Assembly (NCBI RefSeq): GCF_028389875.1
Contig: NC_084666.1
Coordinates: forward strand, 29,792,308-29,856,307
Direction of reading: 5' to 3'
Source of the DNA: Rhea pennata
Taxonomy: Eukaryota; Chordata; Aves; Rheiformes; Rheidae
Length of the DNA stretch: 64,000 bases
This document shows positions 29,001 through 41,000 of the stretch, piece by piece (the stretch's first letter is position 1; each line of letters starts with the position of its first letter). Position numbers and translations under genes: made by a program. Below the pieces are notes generated by a model. That model was not told the origin of the DNA. It ran no database searches and saw only the letters and a list, made by a program, of their open reading frames with translations.

Positions 29001-32000
29001 AAACTCTCTAATGCTCTTCAAAGTCTAATTGGCTGTAGTTCAAATCTCAATTAGAACTTCTACCATGTAAACTGAAGTTTTTATGAAATTTAAGCTTACA
29101 ACTCCTCCTTGCTCTTTCCATAAGACAGAGAAAAGCAGTATTTTCCTTCCTCTATCTTATCCTTTCTCACTCTGTTCTTCAGAGTCTATCTTACCTTTGA
29201 AGTTAACTTAAAAAAAAAAAAAAAAAAAAAGTTTCTGACTGCTTTCATTGCTCTTCTCTGAACTCTCTCCAACTACTTTACTTCCTCCTGATGCATAATG
29301 TCAAAACCTTTGTCCCAGATGAGGACATACAGGTACTAAGTGCAAAGAGATTATTTCACATGTCTTAGACCATATTTTAAGAAGTTTTTTTTCATTTTCA
29401 TAACTACTTAGTGAGTATTGATTATTCATGTTCAACTTGCATTCTACAGTAACTCGTTTTTTTCTATAAGACCATTACCTACCCAACTGTAAGCTTTTTC
29501 TTCCCCTACTTGTATAGCTGGTTCTTCCTAAATGTAGTTCTGGCATTTATTCTTACTCAGTAACTCTATTTTTTTTTGCCCCCAAAACAATTTATTTTCT
29601 AAATTTCAAGTTGGATTCTTGTTCTGTTCTTCAGAATTTTTGCAGCTTCCTGCATCATGATATGATCTGTGAACTATGTTCAATTTAGAACATGAATGAA
29701 AATACTGATTAAAAACAGATACAGAAGAGGCCCATAAAAAATTCATTCTGACAGTGAATACTGGTAACTTTTGCAACCAGCTCTGCAGCTACTCTCCAGT
29801 AATTTCCGTTAATATGCATTTCCCTTACATGAAGACATAGTACGGTAATGGTCACAAGCTTTAGTGAAGTCCATCATTTATTTCTGCTTTCTCCTCTTAG
29901 TGATTCATCATGTTACCCATTGGTATAGGGAAGTGAACTAATTTGATGCTGTTTGCACCTGAAAAAATCCACAATGGCTGTTATTCAACGCCTCATTAGC
30001 TTCCTGAAGCTTACATACTGTTTAAGCATTCCCAAATATCGAATTGAACTGGCAAGCCTCTAGTTTCCAAACGCCACCTCTTTCCCAATACCGGCGCCAC
30101 ATTCGCCTTTTCGATTCTGTTGCTTCCTATCCTTCCTAAGGCACTAGGTATTTGCATGTGGCACCAACACTCAACATCTCTCCTCATTCTCTGGGAAAAA
30201 TACTGATGCCATATGGAAAGATGTAGGTCTATTTACCAGACACCATCTTTAATAATATTTTAGGGGGTGATCTATAAGAAGAGTGATTATTATCTACACT
30301 ACACAGCCCATTTGGCTGGTTGACCAAATAAACACGCCTCAAATAACTAATCAGCAAAGGCTGTCCAACCAAATTACAGCTACTAAGAAGGTGGAAATAA
30401 TGAAGAGAAATAACTTCTGTGGAAGGCAGAAGGAACTCAGTGCGGAAAACTGAAATTCTATAATGGCTCATCCACTCATCTGAATAGGAATTCCTGCCAG
30501 TGAAAGCACAGAATTGAAGTGAGGGGGGAAACCCTACATTTTAATTCCCAGTTCACTGCAAGAATAATGACAGCTGCAAGTATTCAGTATCACTGATCGT
30601 CAAGTTATGGTCACATGCTTAAACGTGACATGTAAACATATTTACCTAAAGTCAGACTCCTAATTTTAAATCATTGGCTTAAATATCTCTTAAGCTTTTT
30701 TAAATGTTTTACAAGATACTAATTTTCTTTAATTGAAAGCATGAAATATAATTACTACACTTTGCATTCAAAAGTGCAGACATATAATATATGGTATGCA
30801 GTTCTTCCTTCTTTTTCATTAGAAGAACATACAAGTGATGTCCCCTTGTTTCAGGTTCTTACTTTGAAAGACAGATTTCAGTACTTTATTAAGTTTGCGC
30901 AATGGTCTCAAGTCTGCTTAGTTCTGAAACTGCCCGTATATATCACTTTAATATGATGGAAATTACTTACCATTATTTAAACACTTGAAATTTCCTATAA
31001 ATTTTACATATTCGTATGTAGGTTGCTCTTTTGGATCTATCGTTCCTCGCAGCATATGGCAACAGAACTCTAGTTGATTTTTTGCTGAGAAAAGAATAAA
31101 AAAGATTAAAAGGATGTGAGCTTGATGAAGCACATAGGCAACATGAAATAGAAAGCAATAACAAATAAGTTGCATATTTTACTGATTGCTACAAATGGCT
31201 AGAGTCTCTACTTTTTACCAGCTTGGTATTAACTAACCCAAAGGAGAGAAAAATTCCTTTAGAATTTGTACATGAAGAGGCTGTAATATGTTCATATCAC
31301 ACGAACGCTAATGTTGCAGAGAACTATTTTAACGGAGGATTCCAGAAACAGTTTCCCTAAACATAAATTCACTGAAACACACTAATACCTAGTAGCCTGA
31401 TACATTTTTTTTCTCTTGCCAACTGCTAAAACTGTAAAAGGAGAAGTTATACAGTCAAGATGAGTATTTCTAATACATATGAAATTCATGGAGTAAAACA
31501 CAATACAGGATGAACACTTCACTCTTCAGAAAAAAACACAAAATTGTACATCTATTCAAGCCACATGTTTCATTCTGTAGCCCTCACCCATTTATTTCTG
31601 CTTTTGTAGTACTAGGAGAAAGAACTGAATGTGTGATATGATACAGAGCAGATGGTTCTAAGCATTACTACTTACATTTTAGGTATTCTGGTGTCAGTGA
31701 ATCACTTTCCAGCAGATGAGAAGACAATATTTTATAAATTTCTGAATGTTCCCCCTCTGGGATAAAATTGAATATACTCTGATCCACAAGATCAGACTGA
31801 AAGAAAAAGATATAATAAATATAATTATGTAAGCCACACAATGTCAAAGTCCAGTACTCCAATGAAAAAAAAAAAAAAAACTAACTAATACTAACTCAGC
31901 AAAGCCACCTACTGGGATACACATGAATATTCTGCAAAAAAAAAGAAAATCTCATTTTGATTTGTCTGAATGTTGACACTGAATTATTTAATAAGTAATA

Positions 32001-35000
32001 TCCATGACCCAGCAGATATACATACATATTAAAGTACACTGGAGCTTGTACTAACCTCCACGAGATATAATAATTCCAAATAAAAGAGAATTTGAAATAG
32101 AAATTACAGTGTTATTTTAGAGCATTCTAAACTGTCAATAGTGTTCAAAACATTGAAAAAATATTTTGGAACAAAAAAACAGCCCATTCTGTATATTATA
32201 TAAGTTACTATGTCGCCATTAGTTGCACACAATTAGAATTTATTTTAGGAATACATTTTACAATCAGTTCTGCAACTAAATACACAAAACTGGCAACAAT
32301 ACAGATGATCACAGAATCGTAGGATGGTAAGGTTGGAAGGGACCTCTGGAGATCATCTAGTCCAATCCTCAGCATAGCCCATGCAGGCATTGAACCCGCA
32401 ACCTTGCCATTAGCAGCACCACGCTCTAACCAACTGAGCGAAACACAACTGAACAATTGAACAACTGAACAGTTACTGCATGCCTTTTATATACATAAAT
32501 GCATTTGATTAAGTATTCAGAAAATAATAATCATAGATTATTTGTTTAAAATATCTCAATCACATTCAAAAGCAAAGAACAACCGTGCCTCAGACTCAGG
32601 GGGGAGGAGGGGTTGTTTTTTGTTTGTTTTTTTTGTTTTAATCACATCACTTGTACATTTTTCAAAATTCTTAAGCTGATATCATTCACACCTTAGGGGA
32701 GCTTTAGTTTGCAGCATCATTGCAAATACATCTCTCCAAAATTTACAAAATATTCTTACCACAGTAAGACAACTAGCCTTTAATAATTATTTGTCCCTCT
32801 CCAAGTGTTCCACTTGCCAATCGTTCACATTCGAGAGTACTAACTTGCCTCAGTCCAGAATAACATCATTCAAAAGTAGCTTTAAATAACAGATTAGAAT
32901 GTTAACTATATCAGTAAGCAATGTCACCAAGATTACAGATGAGTGAAATATATAAATACAAAGTATAAATCTAACCCAAAAAAGTAGCATCAGAAACAGT
33001 ATATATTGCTCTTCAGCAACTAGTTGCTGACTCATAGAGAGGCAATACCAAATGTGACCTCTAAGGGTCTTTTACAGTCAGCTCTCAGTTATTTCAGTTA
33101 AATTAAAGAGAGATACTGACTCTAGTCTGGTACTTCATAATCCTGCAGAGTGCTGACTGCATGCTATGTTTCCAAAGGAAAAGTTTAATACAGGAAACAG
33201 ACCAATAGCAAAGAATTGTCCTGAGAGAAAAACAGAAGCTTTAGAACAAACTATACATCTGTACTGTAATACCAAAAAGACTGAAGATTATTGGTACCCG
33301 TAGCAAAACATCACTTGCAGACAAATTGATACGCCAATGAAAGCAGTTCTTACTTACTGGCAAATGTTCAAGTAAGGGAGTTACACTTTCAGACACATAT
33401 ATTATACTTCCATCTGTCATAATTGCTAGAAAAAAACCATCAAGAGCCTGAAATTAAACATAATGGGCAGTTAAGCTACATTCATCATGGAAAGAAATTT
33501 AGATCAACTTTATTTTAATTTACTATAAAAATGAGAATATCTATTGCTATTAAAACTTCTGAGTCTTGTTTCTACATTATCAGTATTAAAACTTCTATTC
33601 TGTTCTGTTCTTAAATAATCTACAGTTTCAGAAGCCAGACTTCAGTCCATACGCATCTAAGCCACTGTTTCTCCCATGCCTCACCTGCCCATTGTTTTTA
33701 GTTCCATCGTCATTTTAAATATCAGAAAATACAGGAAAATCAGCTAGAGGCAAAAGTAAGAAGAGCCAGGAAAACTCTGAGAAGGGAAGAACCCTTCTCA
33801 AAGGGTTTCAGTATTTATTTTTCAGTATTTAAAAACCTCAGAAGTCCCAATCTCACTAAAGGAAACTCATAGTAAAATTTTTATTGAATCTTGAAAATTG
33901 TAAGATCTAGTTCTGCCTGTTTTATCTTCTACTTAAACATATTTTCACTGAAAATAACAGAACTATCTTGTAGCTGAACACTACAAAACATAAAAGTACA
34001 ACAGAACTATATTTCTAAATGGAAAATTTTAAAGCTCTCATGTCTTTGGAAAAACATCTAATAATTGTACTACCTTGTTTTGACTTTATAGACACTAACT
34101 ATAGATGCAGATTTTGTAAAAGGTCTTGAGAAACATCAAAAATAGCTACAAAGCATCTCCTATAACAGAAGGAACTATTTCACTAACTTGTTGGGTAGGG
34201 GGGAAAAAAATCCACCGAAGAAGGGATTATTTTAAATACAGAAAATTGGAACTTTTCACTTATTTAAATATCTGCTTCAACAATCAGGTTTAACTCTGGA
34301 ACAAAAATAAAGTGCTTTTCCATTTACTCCAGTATTTTTCATCAAACTATTATTGTAAATTGCTTTAATAATAAGGTACAAATCACTTGCTCTCATTTTC
34401 AAGGAACCAACAGCTAAAGCTGAAAGCTTGTTTCTCATAGCAACCAACAATTCTTCTTTAACAAAGAAATATCCATATACGTCACTTTTGGAAAGTGTAA
34501 CATGCAAATAAATTAAACTTTTATTTTTGTTCTGTAGTGGATGTGTTGAATCATTTTTATAGTTAAGGTTTTCATGTAAACATAACAATTTTTCATCTGA
34601 CTAGTACTCTCCTTACAGTGGTAATTTAAAATATCAATTTTACTTTGATGGTAAGTACATGTATATTTGGACTTGCTCTGTCATAATGTTTTATTTCATT
34701 GAAAATGTGCTTAAAAGTGCTATTATGTATTACTCTGTACACATAGAAAATTAGGTTGCTTATCTTCATGAAAGTATGTAATTACAATTAAAATATAGAA
34801 ATGAAAAGATATTCCATTAAACAAAGATTTCATCATGGAATTAGTCCCTAAGAGGAAATATTCTACTTCCAGAAAAACAGAAGTAACATACCTCTAACAT
34901 TAACTGTGTGAACTCTTCATTACTAAGGAATGTTGGTTTCCAGTCCTGCCGAATTTCGCTGGCATCTGATTGTGCAGTAATTTCTATAATCAAAGATACA

Positions 35001-38000
35001 CACAATGCAAGGATTCACACTCCAAAAAGTCATTATTTTTTCCACTAAGTTACATACAAAACAGTAGGAAAAAGCAAAAGGTTCCCCAGTCTCCTCCATT
35101 GTTCATTCATGAGATATAATCATAGAATCACAGAATCAGTAACGTTGGAAGGGACCTCTGGAGATCTTCTAGTCCAACCTCCCTGCTCAGCAGGGTCAGC
35201 TAGAGCATGTTAGACAATGTTCCTTAAGAAGATAAATATTCTCTCTACTATGTTGTGAGATCTGTCTTCCCATTCTTTTATGAGCTCATGATATAGTCTT
35301 ATCAGATGCCAAGGTAATATTGAAGTTTAATGATAATTTGAACGGTGTGGTAAGCAGAGGATTTTGTCAATGCAAAGAATACATTCTTTCCTCTCAGACT
35401 GTAATTAAAAGTTGTTACACTAATTAAAGCGTGTTGTTTTCAAAGACTTGTAAAACAAAATGACCTAAACTGATCAGGAATTCAAAACACTTAAAGGCCC
35501 AGTATCTTGGCCAATGCTGGGAATCCTAACCTTCATACTAAAAATTGTCACTGTCCTTCCTCCTCTTCCCATCCTTCTCTGTAATCTAGAAAGAAATAAG
35601 GTTACTTAAAAAAAGGGGGGGGGGTTAAAAAAGTGACCCTTAAGAGCAGGACAATACGAGGGATTCCTATTGTGGAACTACTCAGTGTCTGATTTGGACA
35701 CACAGATAAATTCTGATATAAGCAGAGATTCCCATAACACTTCAGAGAAATAAAGAGATTAACTTCCCATGTGCAGGTGGGAAACAAATGCTGCTAAACA
35801 AAAATAGGGCCCAAGGGTCTGGGCCCAGGGTCTGAAAGCTGATACTTCTTTTTCAAATGCTAACTGAACCAGTAAGAAACACAACTGATTACTAGTTCTG
35901 TTTTGATGAGTAACAAGGATATGGCAGAAGCACTGGTTGTAAAAACAACCTTGAACAGGTAATCACGAATCAAGCATTTACGTGAAAAAAAAGGAGAATA
36001 AAAGTACATCTTTAAGGCTTTCGATTTTCCAAAAGAAATCTATATAAAGGCTGTAAGTTGGCTTGTTAATTTGGATGGTTCAAGGAGTGCAGAAAACCTG
36101 GAACTGAGTTAAATACACAAACGGCTCAGAATTCTGTTTCCCAAACAAAGGGGGAAAACTATACCAAAGAGCTTAGACATAACTAAAAGAACAGTAAAAC
36201 AATAGTTACATCACGGAAGAAACTGGCAACAAGTAGAGAATTCCAAGCAGAAGAAAAAAGGATCGTTGAATAAGGGCCAGAATTGCCAGTTATCAGATCT
36301 CTCAGACGACATAACTTGATTAGCCCTTTGCTATCTGCTTTGAAATGGTATCACAAAGCAGTAAGAGAGGGAGAAAATAATCTACGTATAACCTCAAATC
36401 TAAATTTTCAGCCGAAACAAATATATTGAACAACAAATAGGAAGTCAAAGGGCAAAGAAATGAAAAGCTCTGCCACCAGCACAGAAGCAAAGTTCAAAGG
36501 GCTTAATGCATTGCTTGCATGATGCCAACAATCTCCATTTTAGAACTGGAAGTTTGGTTCATTGGCTCATTCTGGTCCACGTAACAATCCTATTTTAGAA
36601 TTAAAAGAAACTGTTCGGTTTCTACAGTGGAAAGGATTTACACTAAAGAAAAGCTGAAGTTTCTGTCCTTAAAGAATCACATCAAGTTACGCTACCAATA
36701 AGTATGAACATTCCTTTACGCTTCCTGTAATCAGAGCATTTAGTAAGATACTGCAAAACAGAGTGATCATAACCTAGAAGAATTTGTTTTACCTGGATAA
36801 CTTTAGAGAAATTCTTAAAAATTACGGCCGAATGATGCACTTGAAGATGAATGACACTGAGGTTATGTTCTGAGCTAGATACAAAATATAGAAGCACAAC
36901 CAAACTTGCATGTTAAGCTCATTCAGCTTTCAGATCCAAGCGTCCCACACTAGTATGATACATCCTCAACAGAAATTGTCCTTTTAGGCAAGATTTGCAT
37001 CTGTGTTCTGTATGAATATTAATTTATTGGTTGTAATTATAAGGAACTAATTCTTAGTTTTTTGGCTTTCTTAATACAGTTGTCTTTTATACAAATTCAA
37101 GAAAGGTAATAGGCACTATTATCAAGTGAAAAGCTCAGTAAGGTAATTCAGTGTGCTTAGCATGGTTCGGATTTCTCTTTTTTTTTTTTTTTTTTTTTTA
37201 AATGAGAAACAGAATCTATGCTTGTCCAATACGCAGCTCAGTTCATCTGGATCTGCGACCCATGTACCAACTTTAGTTAAGGTCAAAATGGTTCAGAAAG
37301 AACCAGAAGCAATACAGTAAATCAAAGCCTGGTTGCTGAACACAGTAGGATTTTCAACAGTAAAGCAGCCAATCATTACCAAACAATTCGTTCCTCTTGC
37401 TAGGGTCACTCTGCTTTATTGTAACAGATCCAAGTACCTCAGAAGACAAAAGTAAGCTTTTGACCTTTGCCAAAATGTTGTCCAGAGTATTTCAATACAA
37501 AACGCTGTAGAGCAACGTTAGTCAGTACTGGCAGCCAGGGCTTTGGAGACCTTAATATGGAATACACAGTCACACAGGGCTGCACTCTGCCTCATCAAGA
37601 GCAGGACAAAAGCTCCAGGCCTTAAAAGGCATCCATCTCCAAAGCTGGCCTCTTTTGGTGTTTCTTTCTTTTCTTTCTTTCTTTTTTTTTCTTTTTTTCT
37701 TTCTTTTTTTTTTTTTTTTTGAAGATGAAAAAAATACATATATCTCCCAAAACTCATGGAAGAGAGACAGGAACACTAGTGCTGCTGGCTAATATGTGCT
37801 CATTCTAATGAATTCAAAATAAAGCAATTTTGAAACAGAACAAACATTTTCAACCTACTGTATTTATGAGAAATTTTGAAAAAGGCCCTAGAACCTACAG
37901 ACTGACTCATGTAGAAAAAAAAGGCTTGATATTACCTTTCTTCTCATTATGAGGCAAGTGCTTTACAAAGGATTTAAATAGCACAATCAATATTTAATCG

Positions 38001-41000
38001 TTAAAAAGCCAAATAAAATCTACAAACTCTTGCACAACATATTCCCCTCCTTCAATTTTAATTGTTATATTTACCTTATTAATGACACCATTCAGAAGGC
38101 ATCTGGTGCTTCTTTAGCAATAATGCTAATACAAGAGCTGCACTGGTATATGCAAAATAAGTGGCATAACATATCTTAAATTGATGAACACACTGTTGAT
38201 ACATATTTATCTATTTATAACAGTTTTCCTTATTTTATCATACAACCTAGTAGCTGCCTCTCTTGTCCCTGCTGCTTTCTAGGTAGTATGTGTGCTCAGA
38301 AATTACTTGCGGAATGAAAAACTAGAGAAAAAGCTCATTTTATTGATGTGAAAAGGAGAGGGTTTGAGCTCACTCCTGGCAGTGTGAACTACAAGAAGTC
38401 ATATTAAGAACAGAAGTATAAGAGAAGGAATAGAGATTTTACATATACAGAAACATCAAATAGCCATAAGAAAATGTAGTAATTACATGATATAATAAAA
38501 ACAAACATAACACCTACTACTTAAATGCTTACACAAAGCATTTATAGATTTTCTGTTTGTTTCTTTCTAACGCTGAAGCCAAAAAAGAAGAGATGCCTAT
38601 GCTTCAGCTTGCATTCCCACTGCACGCTACCCTGCTTCATCAAACTGCCTAGCCCAGTAACTCCGGGAGAGCACAACGCCCTGCTGCCTTCTCGCCTTCA
38701 TTAAAGCAGCCAGTTGTGGAGACACCAGGCAGAGCAGGGGGAGCACTAAGATCCCTTGGACTAGTCTTTTCTGTGATTTATCTAGCTTTCTATGAAACTC
38801 GGGAGAGACAAACCAGTTGTTCAAAAGATGGTGTTTTATCTAAATATCAGAATAAGCATTTCCAGCAAGTACATCCACTGAAACGGACAAGAGGGCATTT
38901 CTCGTGAAGCAAAACTTTGAGAACTTGTGCCTTATGAAGCAACTGTATTCTCCAGGGCTCCACCTGTCCTAACCAAAAAACTTCAAAGCTATTTCAAGAG
39001 AAAGCACTACACATGTTTCAAAACCAAAAAATAAAAAGAAACAAGAAACCATAAAAAACAAATAAAAAACCACACCACTGACTTCTGTGAAATATTTTCT
39101 AAAAAGATAAAACTGTTTTTGCTACCTACTGGTTGATCTTAAAAATATTTCTTCAGAAATTCTTTAAAATTTTTTTATGGTTTCCTGAAATAGAGGAGTT
39201 TTGAAATTGTTAATGCTTCTGTGCACTAAATGAATATCATAAAAATTAAGAATTTGAAAATTCTTCCCTGTTACAAAGAATTACCTTTGTGCTTCCGTAA
39301 GAAGTCAATGCTCTTCTGCAGTACAGTGGATTTATCCATCTTCCGGGCATTACCTGGAAGCATGGAACCCAGCTCCTTGATAAGTACATTAAATTGATCT
39401 CTACGTTTCTTTTCAGACTTGTTTCTGGACACTCTGAAAAGAGAAAACATTTTATAAGAACTATGACTCCTCCTTATAACAAGCTGCATACTACTGACAG
39501 GTTTCTGGTGCAAACTACCCTTTAAGAATCTGCTGTGAGAACTGTCACAAAAAAACCCATTCTAAATCACAGCGACTGTTTTTGAAGAACAGCCTTGTCG
39601 TTCTGATGGAGGGGTGCATCTGAGCCTTTAGAAAAAAGCATGCTTTGACAAGAACACAAAGTATTGAACTACAGTTATAGATACACAACAGTTATAGATA
39701 CCTGAAGTATCGCAGTAAAACAAATGCTGATGAATAAGATGGTTACTTATTAAGAATCACATTTGTATTCTCTCTAGAAATTTGCTACCTGCTAACCCCA
39801 GGTATGTAAGTAGAGCACATGTCTTTGCATTAGAAAACTTTAAAACTTACCTTTTTGCTTTATCTTTGTCATCTTCTTCCACCAGCCCATCAAAAATGCT
39901 TCCATCATTCCTGAAGAAAACAAAGAAATGATGTTAGAGTGTAAAATTTCTCTCTTGTAAAGATAATCACAATGATAGAGGGCAAAAAAAGAAAAGAGGA
40001 AAAAAAAAAAAGAGATCTTTTGCAATACATTAAGAAACAAAAACACCTCTTTTATTGTGATGTCTTGCTAGGACTATCACCAGCAACCTAAACTCAAGTC
40101 TGCCGTAAGTTGTCTTTTTTAGGATGTTTAATGACAGACAGTTAAAAAAAAAAATCTGAGATTTTTCAAAGCATTGTCACTTCTGACACCATCCAGATTA
40201 TCTTCAGGACTACATATTTCTAATATGAACTCACAAACAATCCTATGCAAACACTTAAACATTTAATTTTATTTTTCCATCTTTTTGATTATTTGCATTA
40301 TCTTAACCTTTTGAAAGTATAAGAAAGGACAAATAATTTACTATTTTTACTTATTTATAGTGAAATGAAAGCTGCAAATATTTCTGATAATTGTAAAGTA
40401 CTTTTTTTTCAATACTGAAGTACTCAGAATGAAAAGCTGAGGACTACGCTGTACTTTAAACCATGTAATTTTATAAATATACAATTCATATTAAAAGAGT
40501 AATGATAATTATTAATTTTATTTGATTTCTAACCAAATATCATAAAATTCTTCCTCAACTTGACAACCGTCCTTCCCTGTATTGCTAAAGTCTTAAAATA
40601 TCAAAATGAGAACGTGTTTTCCTTTCATCCTCTCAAGATGTCTCAGTGTACTTCTTGTATCACTTTTGTTTTGTTTCCTTTTATTTTAAAGCCAACACAA
40701 AACTGTTCTTCTGGTTTCCAATATTGCTTTATAATAGACTTTCATATTTTATTTCTTCTCTACCTGCATCCAATCTGTTTAGCACTGTCCTCCTGCTAGT
40801 TTCTTTGTATCCATTCTTGATTTTTCATCCTAATGTCTTTCTTTCCTTGAGGCAAGTAACCGTCTTTCTAAAATGCTTACCTCATCTGTTTTACAATGGA
40901 CAAACCATCAAGCACTTGTACATTACAACAAACAGTGTTGTTAGGAAGCAATTATTTTGTATGTTATTACATAAACCTAAAGCTTTCAATAGGAATTCAC

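Larger units (their letters stand above)
28324..34891 (-). other. CLOCK: CLOCK introns around coding exons 5-7
   Basis: The intervals 28324-30970, 31085-31675, 31797-33357 and 33448-34891 are introns. They contain the ancient LINE remnant (28960-30215) and the SINE (32305-32441). The remaining sequence is A/T-rich and unremarkable. Confidence 0.75.
34984..39284 (-). other. CLOCK: CLOCK intron between coding exons 3 and 4
   Basis: This 4.3 kb intron contains the CR1 fragment at 35119-35220, a G10-11 run near 35614, a T run near 37178-37199 and a CT-rich stretch near 37660-37721. No other exon was recognised. Confidence 0.75.

Noticed and set aside
32379..32441. A tRNA-Ile gene
   Set aside because: The anticodon arm is altered, the 5' acceptor stem is missing and the sequence runs straight into a CR1 tail, so it is a SINE head.
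37518..37776. Lys-rich minus-strand ORFs
   Set aside because: They are produced by the (CTTT)n simple repeat.
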